Assembly: GCA_035455185.1 (NCBI GenBank)
Contig: DATIFQ010000137.1
Span: forward strand, 1-22,305
DNA length: 22,305 nt
Reading direction: 5' to 3'
Source of the DNA: JAEHDI01 sp035455185
GTDB lineage: Bacteria; Acidobacteriota; Terriglobia; Bryobacterales; Bryobacteraceae
Below are positions 15,640-22,305 of this stretch, piece by piece. The notes under the pieces were generated by a model. That model did no database searches. It worked only from the letters and a program-made list of their open reading frames with translations, and had not been told where the DNA came from. The position numbers were made by a program, and so were the translations under genes. The first letter of the stretch is position 1. The number at the start of each line of letters is the position of its first letter.

Positions 15640-16806
15640 TTAGATTTCACGCAGTGCGATGAGGATCTCCTTCTTCGCTGCCATCAGGGCGGGGAACAAG
15701 CCGCCCACGGCCCCCATCAGCATGGCGAAGATGAGCCCTGTCGTGATTGTCTTTGGTCCGACGTGGAAATTGAAAGCGATCTCGCTGAAGGTCACGAAAT
15801 TCCCGATCCCGGTCGTGACGCCGTTCAGGGGCAGTGTCAGGAGCACTCCGATAAGCCCACCGAGTAATGCCAACAGCACCGACTCGATCAGAAAGCTGAA
15901 CAGGATGCTGCCCCGGGAGAATCCAAGGACGCGCAACGTGCCGATCTCCCGTGCGCGGCGGGCCACCGCCGCATACATGGTGTTCATGGCTGCGACGCTC
16001 GACCCGACCGCCATGATGATCGCCACCAGCGTTCCAATGTACTGGATCGGCGCACCCGAAACCGTCTGCGCCGCGTAATAGTCCTTCTCCGTCCGCGCTT
16101 CGACGTTCAAGCGCCGGTCGCTGTTCAGGTCGTTGATGAGCGCCTGCGCGGCCACCTCGTCGGACGCTTCGACCAGCGCCGAGCTCACCACCTCGGTGCG
16201 GTTGTAGTCCGAGCTCAACTGGTTCAGATCCGCGAAAATCTCGCTGTTGGAGACGCCCGTTCCCGCCTCCATTACGCCCACAACGTCCCAGTCGCCGCTG
16301 CCGGCGTGGATTTTCTTCCCGACCTCCGCTCCAGGAAAGCGTTTGGCGATCGATGAGCCGACGACAACCTCGCGCCTGCCGCTCTCGAACCATCGGCCCC
16401 GGAGCAGCTTCAGGTCCTCCCGCATCTCTATGCCGACAGGCATGAGCCCCCGAATCGTGACGTTCATCCCCTCCGGGCTGTCGACGCGGGGGAGGTTCAC
16501 CACCGTCACCATTTCCAGGGAAGCCCTGGGCTCCCCGGACTTGCCTCGTTGGATCCCCGGCTTCGCCCGGACCACCTGATACATTTCACGGGTGAAATTG
16601 CTGACCAGCTCGGATTCCGATCCCTTCCGCAGGATCAGCACATGCAACGGGTTGCCTGTCGACTGGAAGGCGATCCTTAGGCCGTCCAGCAGCGCCAGAA
16701 CCGAGAGCAGCACCGCAACCGTAAGGGCGACGCCAAGCGCCGTCATGACGGTGGTCGTCTTGCGGACCACCAGGTTCCGCAGATTATATGTCAACGGAAT
16801 CTTCAT
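15640..16806 (-). CDS. ABC transporter permease (MacB/FtsX family), second of two
   Basis: This 388-residue permease has the MacB/FtsX layout: one N-terminal membrane helix (about 19-40), a large periplasmic domain (about 45-250), then three C-terminal helices. The segment after the second helix (ARRAREIGTLRVLGF) is the conserved FtsX-like coupling motif that contacts the ATPase. It differs clearly in sequence from the neighbouring permease, so the two probably form a heterodimer. The periplasmic region carries a VVGVMEAG-type motif seen in MacB-like proteins. The adaptor gene begins nine bases after its stop. Confidence 0.92.
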   Translation of the reverse strand: MKIPLTYNLRNLVVRKTTTVMTALGVALTVAVLLSVLALLDGLRIAFQSTGNPLHVLILRKGSESELVSNFTREMYQVVRAKPGIQRGKSGEPRASLEMVTVVNLPRVDSPEGMNVTIRGLMPVGIEMREDLKLLRGRWFESGRREVVVGSSIAKRFPGAEVGKKIHAGSGDWDVVGVMEAGTGVSNSEIFADLNQLSSDYNRTEVVSSALVEASDEVAAQALINDLNSDRRLNVEARTEKDYYAAQTVSGAPIQYIGTLVAIIMAVGSSVAAMNTMYAAVARRAREIGTLRVLGFSRGSILFSFLIESVLLALLGGLIGVLLTLPLNGVTTGIGNFVTFSEIAFNFHVGPKTITTGLIFAMLMGAVGGLFPALMAAKKEILIALREI

Positions 16807-16822
16807 GTTGTCCCTCTGTCTG

Positions 16823-17980
16823 CTAACCTGCGTGCCGCAGGGCGTCCACGATCGACGTTCTGGATGCGCTCCAGGCCGGAACTGCCGCGCTCACCAGCCC
16901 CACGAACACTGCGATTGACAGCGATACAGCCACCACCGGCGGGCCGACGGCCAGGTTCCTTAACATCGCGAGTGCCGCCGGCCCGTTCCTGATGGCGCTG
17001 ACTAGCCCCGCCGCCAGCAGGCACCCGAGCACGCCGCCGGCCAGCGAGATGACCGTCGCCTCGCCGAGGATAATCCCCACGATGCCGCCAGGCTTGAACC
17101 CCAGCGTCTTCATCACGCCCACTTCCCGGATTCGCTCGCGGACCGACATCGCCATGGTGTTGGCGCTCACCAGCAGGATAGTGAACGTGACCGCCGCGAA
17201 GATGCTCAGCAGGAACGCCTTCACGTTGCCGAGGAAAGCCAGAAAGCTCAGCGCGAAAGCCTGCTCCGTCTCCGTCCGGGTCTGGAACGGCGCATTACGG
17301 AAGGTTTCGTCGACCGCTGCCGCAATTCCACCGACGGCGTCGGGACTGGCCGCGAGAATGGTAAAGGTCCCGACCATCCCCTGCCGCCTGTTGGGGAGCC
17401 CTTCCTCCAGGTATTTCCAATGGAAATACAGCACTTCGTCGTCTTGCGCGGCTTCCCAGATGGCCCGGACCGTCAACTCCAGGTCGACAGGAAAGATGTC
17501 GCCCTTCAGCGTGATGCGGTCGCCGAGTTTCAGGTTGTGCCTCTCGGCCAGCGGCCGTCCGATGGCGCAGGCAGTGCGCTCCGCCAGAAACGCCCGCTTT
17601 TGGTCCTCCGGCACCCTGATTTCGCCGCGAACCGTGAACAGCTTCTCGGGTTCGACGGCGAACCGGGCGAAAAAATTCTCCGGATCGCGGCTATCCCGAA
17701 AGACGCCTCCGAACCATTGCGAAATCATGACTTCCTGAACACCGGGGATCTGCCGGATCCGCTCGCGGTAGTAGATCGGCATCGGCACCGCCAGCGAAAC
17801 ACGGTTACGCACGATGAGACGCCGTGCCTGTTCGGGGGATGCCTCCGTCAGGTAGAAGGCCTGATAGATCGCCATCAGCAATCCGAGCAGACACAGCGAC
17901 ACTCCCAGGCTCAGCACGGTCAGTGCCGTGCGACGGCGGTTCCGCCAGGCGTTCTTAAAGATAAACGGGAGGTAGCGCAC
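16823..17980 (-). CDS. ABC transporter permease (MacB/FtsX family), first of two
   Basis: The 385-residue protein starts at GTG17980; an in-frame TAA lies three codons upstream, so no earlier start is possible. It has an N-terminal helix (about 18-40), a periplasmic domain, and three C-terminal helices with the coupling segment SVRERIREVGVMKTLGF. The C-terminus ends in SASRTSIVDALRHAG, a typical FtsX-family tail. It is the first gene of the five-gene export operon, 58 bases from the divergent tadA. The substrate of the exporter is not evident; lipoprotein, peptide, or drug export are all known for the family. Confidence 0.92.
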   Translation of the reverse strand: MRYLPFIFKNAWRNRRRTALTVLSLGVSLCLLGLLMAIYQAFYLTEASPEQARRLIVRNRVSLAVPMPIYYRERIRQIPGVQEVMISQWFGGVFRDSRDPENFFARFAVEPEKLFTVRGEIRVPEDQKRAFLAERTACAIGRPLAERHNLKLGDRITLKGDIFPVDLELTVRAIWEAAQDDEVLYFHWKYLEEGLPNRRQGMVGTFTILAASPDAVGGIAAAVDETFRNAPFQTRTETEQAFALSFLAFLGNVKAFLLSIFAAVTFTILLVSANTMAMSVRERIREVGVMKTLGFKPGGIVGIILGEATVISLAGGVLGCLLAAGLVSAIRNGPAALAMLRNLAVGPPVVAVSLSIAVFVGLVSAAVPAWSASRTSIVDALRHAG

Positions 17981-18038
17981 AGGGTATTAGATTCATCTTA
18001 GAATAGCTGCGGCGCCCGGTGGAGGGCCTGTCTGCCGC

Positions 18039-18485
18039 ATGACCGACGAAACATGGATGCTCGAGGCGCTTGCCCTTGCGCGCGAAGCCGGAAGTGAGGG
18101 TGAGGTGCCGGTGGGAGCCATCGTCGTCTGCGGCGGCGTGATCGTCGGACGCGGCCGGAACTCGCCACTTGCCCGGGTCGATCCCACCGCTCACGCGGAG
18201 ATCCTTGCTCTCCGGGAAGCCGCGGCACGGTTGGAGAACTACCGGCTGGAGGACTGCACCCTGTACGTGACGATCGAGCCGTGCGTCATGTGCGCCGGCG
18301 CGCTCGTGACGGCGCGCGTCCGCCGTCTCGTGTTCGGCGCCAGGGACTTGCGCTTCGGCGGCGTCCGCAGCAAGTTCCGAGTCGCCGACTCCGACCTGCT
18401 CAATCACCGCGTCGACGTGGAGGAAGGCGTGCTCGCGACCGATTGTGCCGAGTTGTTGCGCGAATTCTTCCGGGAACGCCGGTAA
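18039..18485 (+). CDS. tadA: tRNA adenosine(34) deaminase
   Basis: TadA converts A34 of tRNA-Arg(ACG) to inosine so that one tRNA reads CGU, CGC and CGA. The 148-residue protein has the zinc deaminase motif HAE (His52, Glu54) and PCVMC (Cys82, Cys85). The preceding AHAEILAL and following CAGALV fit TadA rather than cytidine or guanine deaminases. A GGAGG lies about 13 bases before ATG18039, longer than ideal, but no other start is available nearby. TAGAAT at 17999-18004 could be its -10 box, without a convincing -35. Confidence 0.94.
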   Translation: MTDETWMLEALALAREAGSEGEVPVGAIVVCGGVIVGRGRNSPLARVDPTAHAEILALREAAARLENYRLEDCTLYVTIEPCVMCAGALVTARVRRLVFGARDLRFGGVRSKFRVADSDLLNHRVDVEEGVLATDCAELLREFFRERR

Positions 18486-18519
18486 TCGGCTTCGCAGGAT
18501 CGGAGCCCGGCCGGGGACC

Positions 18520-18569
18520 GCCGTCCGCGCCATTCCGGCTCGGACGGCAGCTCCCGGCAGCGCGCTGCC
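18520..18569. terminator. GC-rich stem-loops between tadA and a convergent gene
   Basis: A perfect 8-bp inverted repeat, GCCGTCCG (18520-18527) and CGGACGGC (18541-18548), has a 13-base loop. It is followed by the perfect palindrome GGCAGCGCGCTGCC (18556-18569). They sit in the 115-base gap between two convergent genes, where a two-way terminator is expected. Neither has a T-tract, so factor-independent termination would be weak. Confidence 0.35.
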
Positions 18570-18600
18570 CTGTACTCACGACGAGGAGTGAAGGCGGGAG

Positions 18601-19197
18601 TCAGGCAGTTTTCAGTAAAGGCGGATGAAAGACGGGCCGCGCCGCACGCAATGGCGCGGCGAGGGCGGATGACGCAGGGCCTTTGCGATCGGGCTCCGTA
18701 AGCATCGTTCCGTGGAAATAATCGTGCAGCGGATAGAGCGGGTACGGCTCTAGTTCGCGGAATGCCCGGCCGAGCGTTTGCTCGATCCGATAGACGGAAT
18801 GGAAGAAATTCCCACGGTCCATCTTGAGCTTCCGGCAGCAGAGCTTCCAGTCTGCTCCGAGAAGAAAGTGATACCGGAAGACCATATGTTCGTACTCGGT
18901 GAGCATCCGCCGGCTCACCAGACAGAAATCGGCTACGTACTCCTCATCTTTGCGTCCCCAGGACCATCTCCCCTCCCGCCCGGAGATCTTTTCGAGAGAA
19001 ACCCGGCTCAAGTACTTTTCTTTCGCGGCACAGTAGCGAAACCGCGCGTAGCAGGCGCGGAAAATGGCGCGAAGGACGCAGTTGCAGGGGTACATCCGCT
19101 CCCGGTGCCCCTGCCTCAATCCCAGGCCATGGCAGTGCGAACATGAGTGTCTCGCCATTGCTAACGTTTCGGATCTGGTCCATTCCATAAGGCTCAT
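18601..19197 (-). CDS. Hypothetical protein with CxxCxGxG...CxC motif and HTH-like C-terminal region
   Basis: I cannot name this 198-residue family. Near the N-terminus, CSHCHGLG and PCNC (Cys19, Cys22, Cys38, Cys40) form a DnaJ-like or ribbon-like zinc site. A basic aromatic stretch follows (FRACYARFRYC). The segment about 105-150 (FRYHFLLGADWKLCCRKLKMD, then RGNFFHSVYRIEQTLGRAF, split here) looks like a helix-turn-helix of the sigma region 4 kind. A zinc motif plus HTH recalls phage Q-type antiterminators, but this is only a resemblance. Starts at GTG19239, ATG19197, ATG19188 and ATG19158 are all open; ATG19197 is chosen because the promoter candidate would start transcription near 19233. 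It diverges from the repressor-like gene at 19453. Confidence 0.7.
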   Translation of the reverse strand: MSLMEWTRSETLAMARHSCSHCHGLGLRQGHRERMYPCNCVLRAIFRACYARFRYCAAKEKYLSRVSLEKISGREGRWSWGRKDEEYVADFCLVSRRMLTEYEHMVFRYHFLLGADWKLCCRKLKMDRGNFFHSVYRIEQTLGRAFRELEPYPLYPLHDYFHGTMLTEPDRKGPASSALAAPLRAARPVFHPPLLKTA

Positions 19198-19239
19198 TCG
19201 CGGCGGCGCCCTTTGGGACGCCTTTCCGCTCCTGCTCAC

Positions 19240-19267
19240 AGACTATTCCAGGTCCGAAAATCGTCAA
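19240..19267 (-). promoter_or_regulatory. Promoter candidate for the cysteine-motif gene
   Basis: On the minus strand, TTGACG (19267-19262) is followed after 16 bases by TAGTCT (19245-19240). The -35 box is good and the -10 box is poor. A start near 19233 would place inverted repeat 1 about 56 bases upstream, a position usual for an activator site. Confidence 0.35.
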
Positions 19268-19281
19268 CATTAAATTCGCAG

Positions 19282-19297
19282 TATTTTCCGGGAAATA
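19282..19297. promoter_or_regulatory. Operator-like inverted repeat 1
   Basis: TATTTTCCGGGAAATA is symmetrical at 14 of 16 positions, with TATTT and AAATA arms around CCGG. The same arms recur in two further repeats near the repressor-like gene. It is probably bound by that protein; binding is inferred. Confidence 0.5.
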
Positions 19298-19396
19298 TCT
19301 TAAATCGATGTAAATTCTATTTTATCATTTGTTTTCAGCGTCTTACGGCGATCTCAATTTGCGGCTACGGTACTGAAGTTATGAGAGTTCTATGAT

Positions 19397-19416
19397 AGTA
19401 TTTCTTAAGAAGTACT
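19397..19416. promoter_or_regulatory. Operator-like inverted repeat 2
   Basis: This 20-bp near-palindrome has the perfect core TTCTTAAGAA (19402-19411) flanked by AGTA and TACT; 18 of 20 positions are symmetrical. It contains TATTTC...GAAGTA, related to repeats 1 and 3. A possible -10 box, TATGAT (19391-19396), lies directly before it, so a protein bound here would block the repressor-like gene. Confidence 0.55.
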
Positions 19417-19418
19417 AC

Positions 19419-19437
19419 CTATTTCACAGGGAAATAG
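19419..19437. promoter_or_regulatory. Operator-like inverted repeat 3
   Basis: CTATTTC and GAAATAG form a perfect 7-bp inverted repeat around ACAGG. It lies two bases after repeat 2 and 15 bases before ATG19453, covering the likely ribosome-binding purines. Spacing and shared arms with repeats 1 and 2 suggest cooperative binding of a dimeric repressor. Confidence 0.55.
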
Positions 19438-19452
19438 GGCGTGGGCCCCACA

Positions 19453-20139
19453 ATGGACTTCCAGGAACTGCAGGCGCGCCTCGTCGCCGCTCTCAAAGCG
19501 CGCCTCCACAACGGAGAGCTCACGGAACGCCGGCTCGCACGCCTGGCCGGGATTTCGCAGCCGCATATGCATAATGTGCTGAAAGGCGCAAGAATTCTCT
19601 CTCCCGACGCCGCCGATCGCGTCCTCAAATGTCTCCGCCTGTCAGTGCTAGACCTGATCACCGTCCCCGAACTCCACCAGGCGGGCTGTCCCCAGTGCCC
19701 GAAACATGGCGCCTACCGGGGAGTCCCAATTCTGGAGGGTTGGCTGGGACCCGGGCTGCCGCTTCCCACTGCCACCGGCCCGGAGTACAGATGCCCCTTC
19801 CCGACCCTGCTTGTCACCTCGCTGACCGATCCCGTGGTGGCGCGGCTGACCGCGGATGCCAGGATGACCGCGGTGGTCCGCCACAATGATCTCGTCCTGC
19901 TTGATAGATCCCACCACAGCCGGTCCCGGCTCGACGGAGAGGGCTTATACGTAGTAAACCGTCACGGGGAAGGACTCATCCGGCGGCTGCGTATGGAAGG
20001 CCGGCGCGTGTTTCTTGGAACCGAAGCCGGCCTCGGACGGCCGTGCGAATGGGAGGAGATTGTGCTGGAGAACAGCCACGTCATGGATATCGTTCGGGCG
20101 CGTGTCGTCTGGATCGGACGGTATCTTCTAAGCTTCTGA
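19453..20139 (+). CDS. HTH repressor-like protein with degenerate LexA/CI (S24) C-terminal domain
   Basis: The 228-residue protein has an N-terminal helix-turn-helix (about 22-45, ELTERRLARLAGISQPHMHN), a middle segment with CPQC (79-82), and a C-terminal part shaped like the S24 peptidase fold of LexA and phage CI. By eye, ADARMTAVVRHNDLVLLD (134-151) lines up with the LexA SM...DGDLLAV motif and LIRRLRMEG (175-183) with VKRLKKQG. The catalytic Ser would then be Arg137 and the Lys Arg177, so self-cleavage is unlikely. The domain may serve only for dimerisation or sensing. GTG19441 is an alternative start with a better-spaced AGGG. It faces a divergent gene across three inverted repeats, a phage-like repressor arrangement. 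Integrase and other phage genes are absent. Confidence 0.8.
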   Translation: MDFQELQARLVAALKARLHNGELTERRLARLAGISQPHMHNVLKGARILSPDAADRVLKCLRLSVLDLITVPELHQAGCPQCPKHGAYRGVPILEGWLGPGLPLPTATGPEYRCPFPTLLVTSLTDPVVARLTADARMTAVVRHNDLVLLDRSHHSRSRLDGEGLYVVNRHGEGLIRRLRMEGRRVFLGTEAGLGRPCEWEEIVLENSHVMDIVRARVVWIGRYLLSF

Positions 20140-20143
20140 AACG

Positions 20144-20172
20144 CGCCGGCGATCCGGCGGAGCCCGCGCTCC
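20144..20172. terminator. Tandem GC hairpins in a convergent gap
   Basis: Two hairpins fill the 33-base gap between convergent genes: CGCCGG-CGAT-CCGGCG (20144-20159) and GGAGC-CCGC-GCTCC (20159-20172). The second ends at the stop codon of the glycosyltransferase. Position suggests a bidirectional terminator; there is no T-tract. Confidence 0.4.
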
Positions 20173-21351
20173 TCAGCGCAGCACCTTTCGTTCTCGTCCC
20201 ACTTCTTCGTACACTTCCAGCACTTGCCGCGCCGTTGACTCCCAACTGAAACGCCGCGCTTGCTCGTAGCCCCGGGCAATCAGCGAGACCCGGAGCTGCT
20301 CATCCGTCAGCACGTCTCGAATACCCCGGGCGATGTCGAACACATTCTCCGGATTCACCAACGCCGCGGCGTCGCCGACAACCTCCGGTAGGGAACTGCG
20401 ATTCGACGACACAACCGGCGTCCCGGAGGCCATGGCTTCCAGCGGCGGGAGCCCGAAGCCCTCGTACATCGATGGAAAAACGAACGCAGCAGCCGCTTCA
20501 TAGAAGACGCGAAGAGTGTCGATCGGAACGAAACCCAGAAAGCGGACGACGTCCTCCACCCGCGTCTGGATCACCGCCCGCCGGACCGCCGGATACCGGC
20601 TCAGTTCATCGCCGATGATGATCAGCCGGAGATCCTTATACACCGGATGTGTCTCTAGCTGCCCGCGGACTACGGCGAACGCCTCCACCAGCCGGGGCAC
20701 GTTCTTCTGCGGGCGGATCGATCCCGTGTACAGCACGAACGGGTAGTCGATCTGATAGCGCTCCAGGATGCGGCGCACTTCGCGGCTGTGACCCTCGGGG
20801 CCGGCCGAGCGCGCGTCGGCGGCGGGCTTGTGCTCCAGGAAGCGGGGGTCCGGCGCGTTGTAAATCCGCCGCACCCTCTCCGGCAGAATTCCGAAGAGGT
20901 CTTCCACGTCTCGCAGGGTGGCCTCCGAAACCGCGATGACCTTTTCCGCGCGCTGAAGACCCCGGCGGAACCGGTACAGGCGCAACCTCCGCCAAAAGTC
21001 GCGCTGCCGGTCATACATCAGGCTGCTCATGTCGTGGATCGTGACCACGTACGGCTGGGGCATCGCCAGCGACACCGCATTCAGCGGGATGTGATAGAGA
21101 TCCGCCGAGAAGTGGCGGAGGAACCACGGGAACGCGACGTCATCCAGCGGGTCGGAATCATGGCGCTCATATCTGGCGATCTTGAAATTGCCGGGAAGGC
21201 CCGCCAGCTCTGCGCCGCCTTCCTTCCCGCAGGCCAGCACATAGTGGTTCTCCCGGTCGATGCACGCCAGAGCGCGTACCAGGTTGCGTATGTACGTGCC
21301 GATGCCGAAGTCCCGCAGGTGCCGGGCGTCGATCAGTATGCGCAGCGCCAT
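20173..21351 (-). CDS. Glycosyltransferase family 4 (GT-B fold)
   Basis: The 392-residue retaining glycosyltransferase has the two Rossmann-like domains of GT4. The N-terminal domain opens with RILIDARHLRDFGIGTYIRNL, with a glycine-rich acceptor loop. The C-terminal domain has YTGSIRPQKN (208-217) and the nucleotide-sugar motif EGFGLPPLE with Glu297 and Glu305 (E-x7-E), then SGTPVVSSNRSSLPE. It transfers a sugar from a nucleotide donor, probably in exopolysaccharide, O-antigen or glycolipid synthesis at the inner face of the membrane; donor and acceptor are unknown. Its ATG follows the glyA TGA with no base between, which suggests translational coupling despite no obvious functional link. Confidence 0.93.
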   Translation of the reverse strand: MALRILIDARHLRDFGIGTYIRNLVRALACIDRENHYVLACGKEGGAELAGLPGNFKIARYERHDSDPLDDVAFPWFLRHFSADLYHIPLNAVSLAMPQPYVVTIHDMSSLMYDRQRDFWRRLRLYRFRRGLQRAEKVIAVSEATLRDVEDLFGILPERVRRIYNAPDPRFLEHKPAADARSAGPEGHSREVRRILERYQIDYPFVLYTGSIRPQKNVPRLVEAFAVVRGQLETHPVYKDLRLIIIGDELSRYPAVRRAVIQTRVEDVVRFLGFVPIDTLRVFYEAAAAFVFPSMYEGFGLPPLEAMASGTPVVSSNRSSLPEVVGDAAALVNPENVFDIARGIRDVLTDEQLRVSLIARGYEQARRFSWESTARQVLEVYEEVGRERKVLR

Positions 21352-22305
21352 TCAATTCGCGGCGACGGCGTTAAGTTTCCAGTGGTACAGCGGAAACCGT
21401 CCGGTCAACTCCGCCACCCGGCGGCGGACCGAAGCGATCACATCGTCGTTTCCGAGGTTTCCGAGCACCTCGGCGATCATCGACGCGACCTCGCGCATTT
21501 CCGGCTCGCGGAACCCCCGGGTCGTCACTGCGGGAGATCCTAACCGGATCCCGCTCGGGTTCAGCGGCGGGTTGGCGTCGAACGGAATCGCGTTCTTGTT
21601 GACCGTGATGTGCGCCTTGTCGAGCCCCGTTTCCGCGTCGCGGCCCCGAATTGCCCGTGCAAACACGTCGACCAGTAACAGGTGCGTGTCTGTGCCGCCG
21701 GAGACCACCCGGTAACCCGCTTCCGCCATCCCGTCCGCCAGCGCTGCCGCGTTCGCCTTCACCTGCCTCTGATAGCTCACGAACTCGGGTGTCATCGCCT
21801 CGGCAAAGCATACCGCCTTGGCTGCCACCACGTGTACCAGCGGCCCTCCCTGCACCCCTGGAAACACGGTCTTGTCGATCGCCTGGGCGAACTGTGCGCG
21901 CGACAGGATGATCCCCGCGCGCGGCCCGCGCAGCGTCTTGTGAGTCGTTGACGTCACGATGTCGGCGTATTCGCAGGGATTCGGATGCAGACCGGCCGCC
22001 ACCAGTCCCGAGAAATGAGCCATGTCCACGAGGAAGATCGCTCCGGCGGCGTCCGCAATCTCGCGAAATCGCCGGAAATCGATGATCCGCGGATACGCGC
22101 TTCCGCCGGCGATAATCATCTTCGGCTTGTGCTCTTCGGCCAGCCTCGCCAGCTCGTCGTAATCGATGATCTCGTCTTCGCGCCGCACGCCGTACGGGAC
22201 CACCTTGTAGGTCTTGCCGGAGAAATTCAGGTGGTGCCCGTGCGTCAGGTGCCCGCCGTGCGCCAGGTTCATGCCGAGGATCGTGTCTCCCGGCTGGAGC
22301 ACCGC
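21352..22305 (-). CDS. glyA: Serine hydroxymethyltransferase, 5' end beyond window
   Basis: GlyA interconverts serine and glycine with transfer of a one-carbon unit to tetrahydrofolate. The visible 317 residues are the C-terminal three quarters of a protein of about 420. NLAHGGHLTHG, AYPRIIDFRRFREIAD, LVDMAHFSGLVAAG and the PLP lysine motif STTHKTLRGPRAG (Lys near residue 123 of the visible part) are all intact, as is NKNAIPFD...GIRLGSPAVTTRG. The start codon and promoter are outside the window. The downstream glycosyltransferase abuts its stop. Confidence 0.97.
   Translation of the reverse strand, partial: AVLQPGDTILGMNLAHGGHLTHGHHLNFSGKTYKVVPYGVRREDEIIDYDELARLAEEHKPKMIIAGGSAYPRIIDFRRFREIADAAGAIFLVDMAHFSGLVAAGLHPNPCEYADIVTSTTHKTLRGPRAGIILSRAQFAQAIDKTVFPGVQGGPLVHVVAAKAVCFAEAMTPEFVSYQRQVKANAAALADGMAEAGYRVVSGGTDTHLLLVDVFARAIRGRDAETGLDKAHITVNKNAIPFDANPPLNPSGIRLGSPAVTTRGFREPEMREVASMIAEVLGNLGNDDVIASVRRRVAELTGRFPLYHWKLNAVAAN

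Noticed and set aside
18601..20139. A full prophage around the repressor-like pair
   Set aside because: Flanking genes are ordinary chromosomal ones; no integrase, structural, lysis or replication genes and no attachment repeats were seen.

Overview
The window reads as ordinary, gene-dense bacterial chromosome of high G+C content. The set of families suggests a member of the Acidobacteriota, perhaps near Bryobacterales/Solibacter. That set includes a Kgd-type fused 2-oxoglutarate dehydrogenase, a Tat-exported TIM-barrel isomerase-like protein, a two-permease MacAB-like export operon and a secreted DUF4440-type protein. The placement is inferred from gene content; there is no rRNA or other marker here. 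I saw no tRNA, rRNA, CRISPR array or insertion sequence.

Layout. 1-5567 (minus strand): a likely operon of a Gfo/Idh/MocA oxidoreductase, the fused E1/E2 2-oxoglutarate dehydrogenase (kgd), and the N-terminal 284 residues of an acyl-CoA mutase. Active-site residues of the mutase point to isobutyryl-CoA mutase rather than methylmalonyl-CoA mutase. 5595-9167 (plus): a tightly coupled operon of a metallophosphoesterase, prfB with its programmed +1 frameshift, a long Sua5-type tsaC, and an UlaG-like metallo-beta-lactamase-fold hydrolase. Three junctions overlap. 9193-9905 (minus): a VapBC-like toxin-antitoxin pair with a recognisable promoter and operator palindromes. 9906-10596: a poorly occupied stretch holding one small, possibly frameshifted hypothetical gene. 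10597-13081 (plus): purH and a Tat-exported sugar-isomerase-like protein.

13100-17980 (minus): a compact five-gene export operon, in transcription order two MacB/FtsX permeases, a MacA/HlyD adaptor, a LolD/MacB-type ATPase and a secreted DUF4440-like protein. 18039-18485 (plus): tadA. 18601-20139: a divergent pair that stands apart from its surroundings. One gene encodes a small cysteine-motif (CxxCxGxG...CxC) protein of unknown function. The other encodes an HTH protein with a LexA/CI-type C-terminal domain whose catalytic Ser and Lys both appear replaced by Arg. They are separated by an AT-rich control region carrying three related inverted repeats (consensus about TATTTY...GAAATA). This looks like a phage-type regulatory switch, either domesticated or a relic, and is the most interesting part of the window. 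20173-22305 (minus): glyA (partial) directly abutting a GT4-type glycosyltransferase.

Together the genes cover central carbon and acyl-CoA metabolism (kgd, mutase), translation fidelity and tRNA modification (prfB, tsaC, tadA), purine and one-carbon metabolism (purH, glyA), and envelope export. The accessory parts are the toxin-antitoxin pair and the repressor-like switch.
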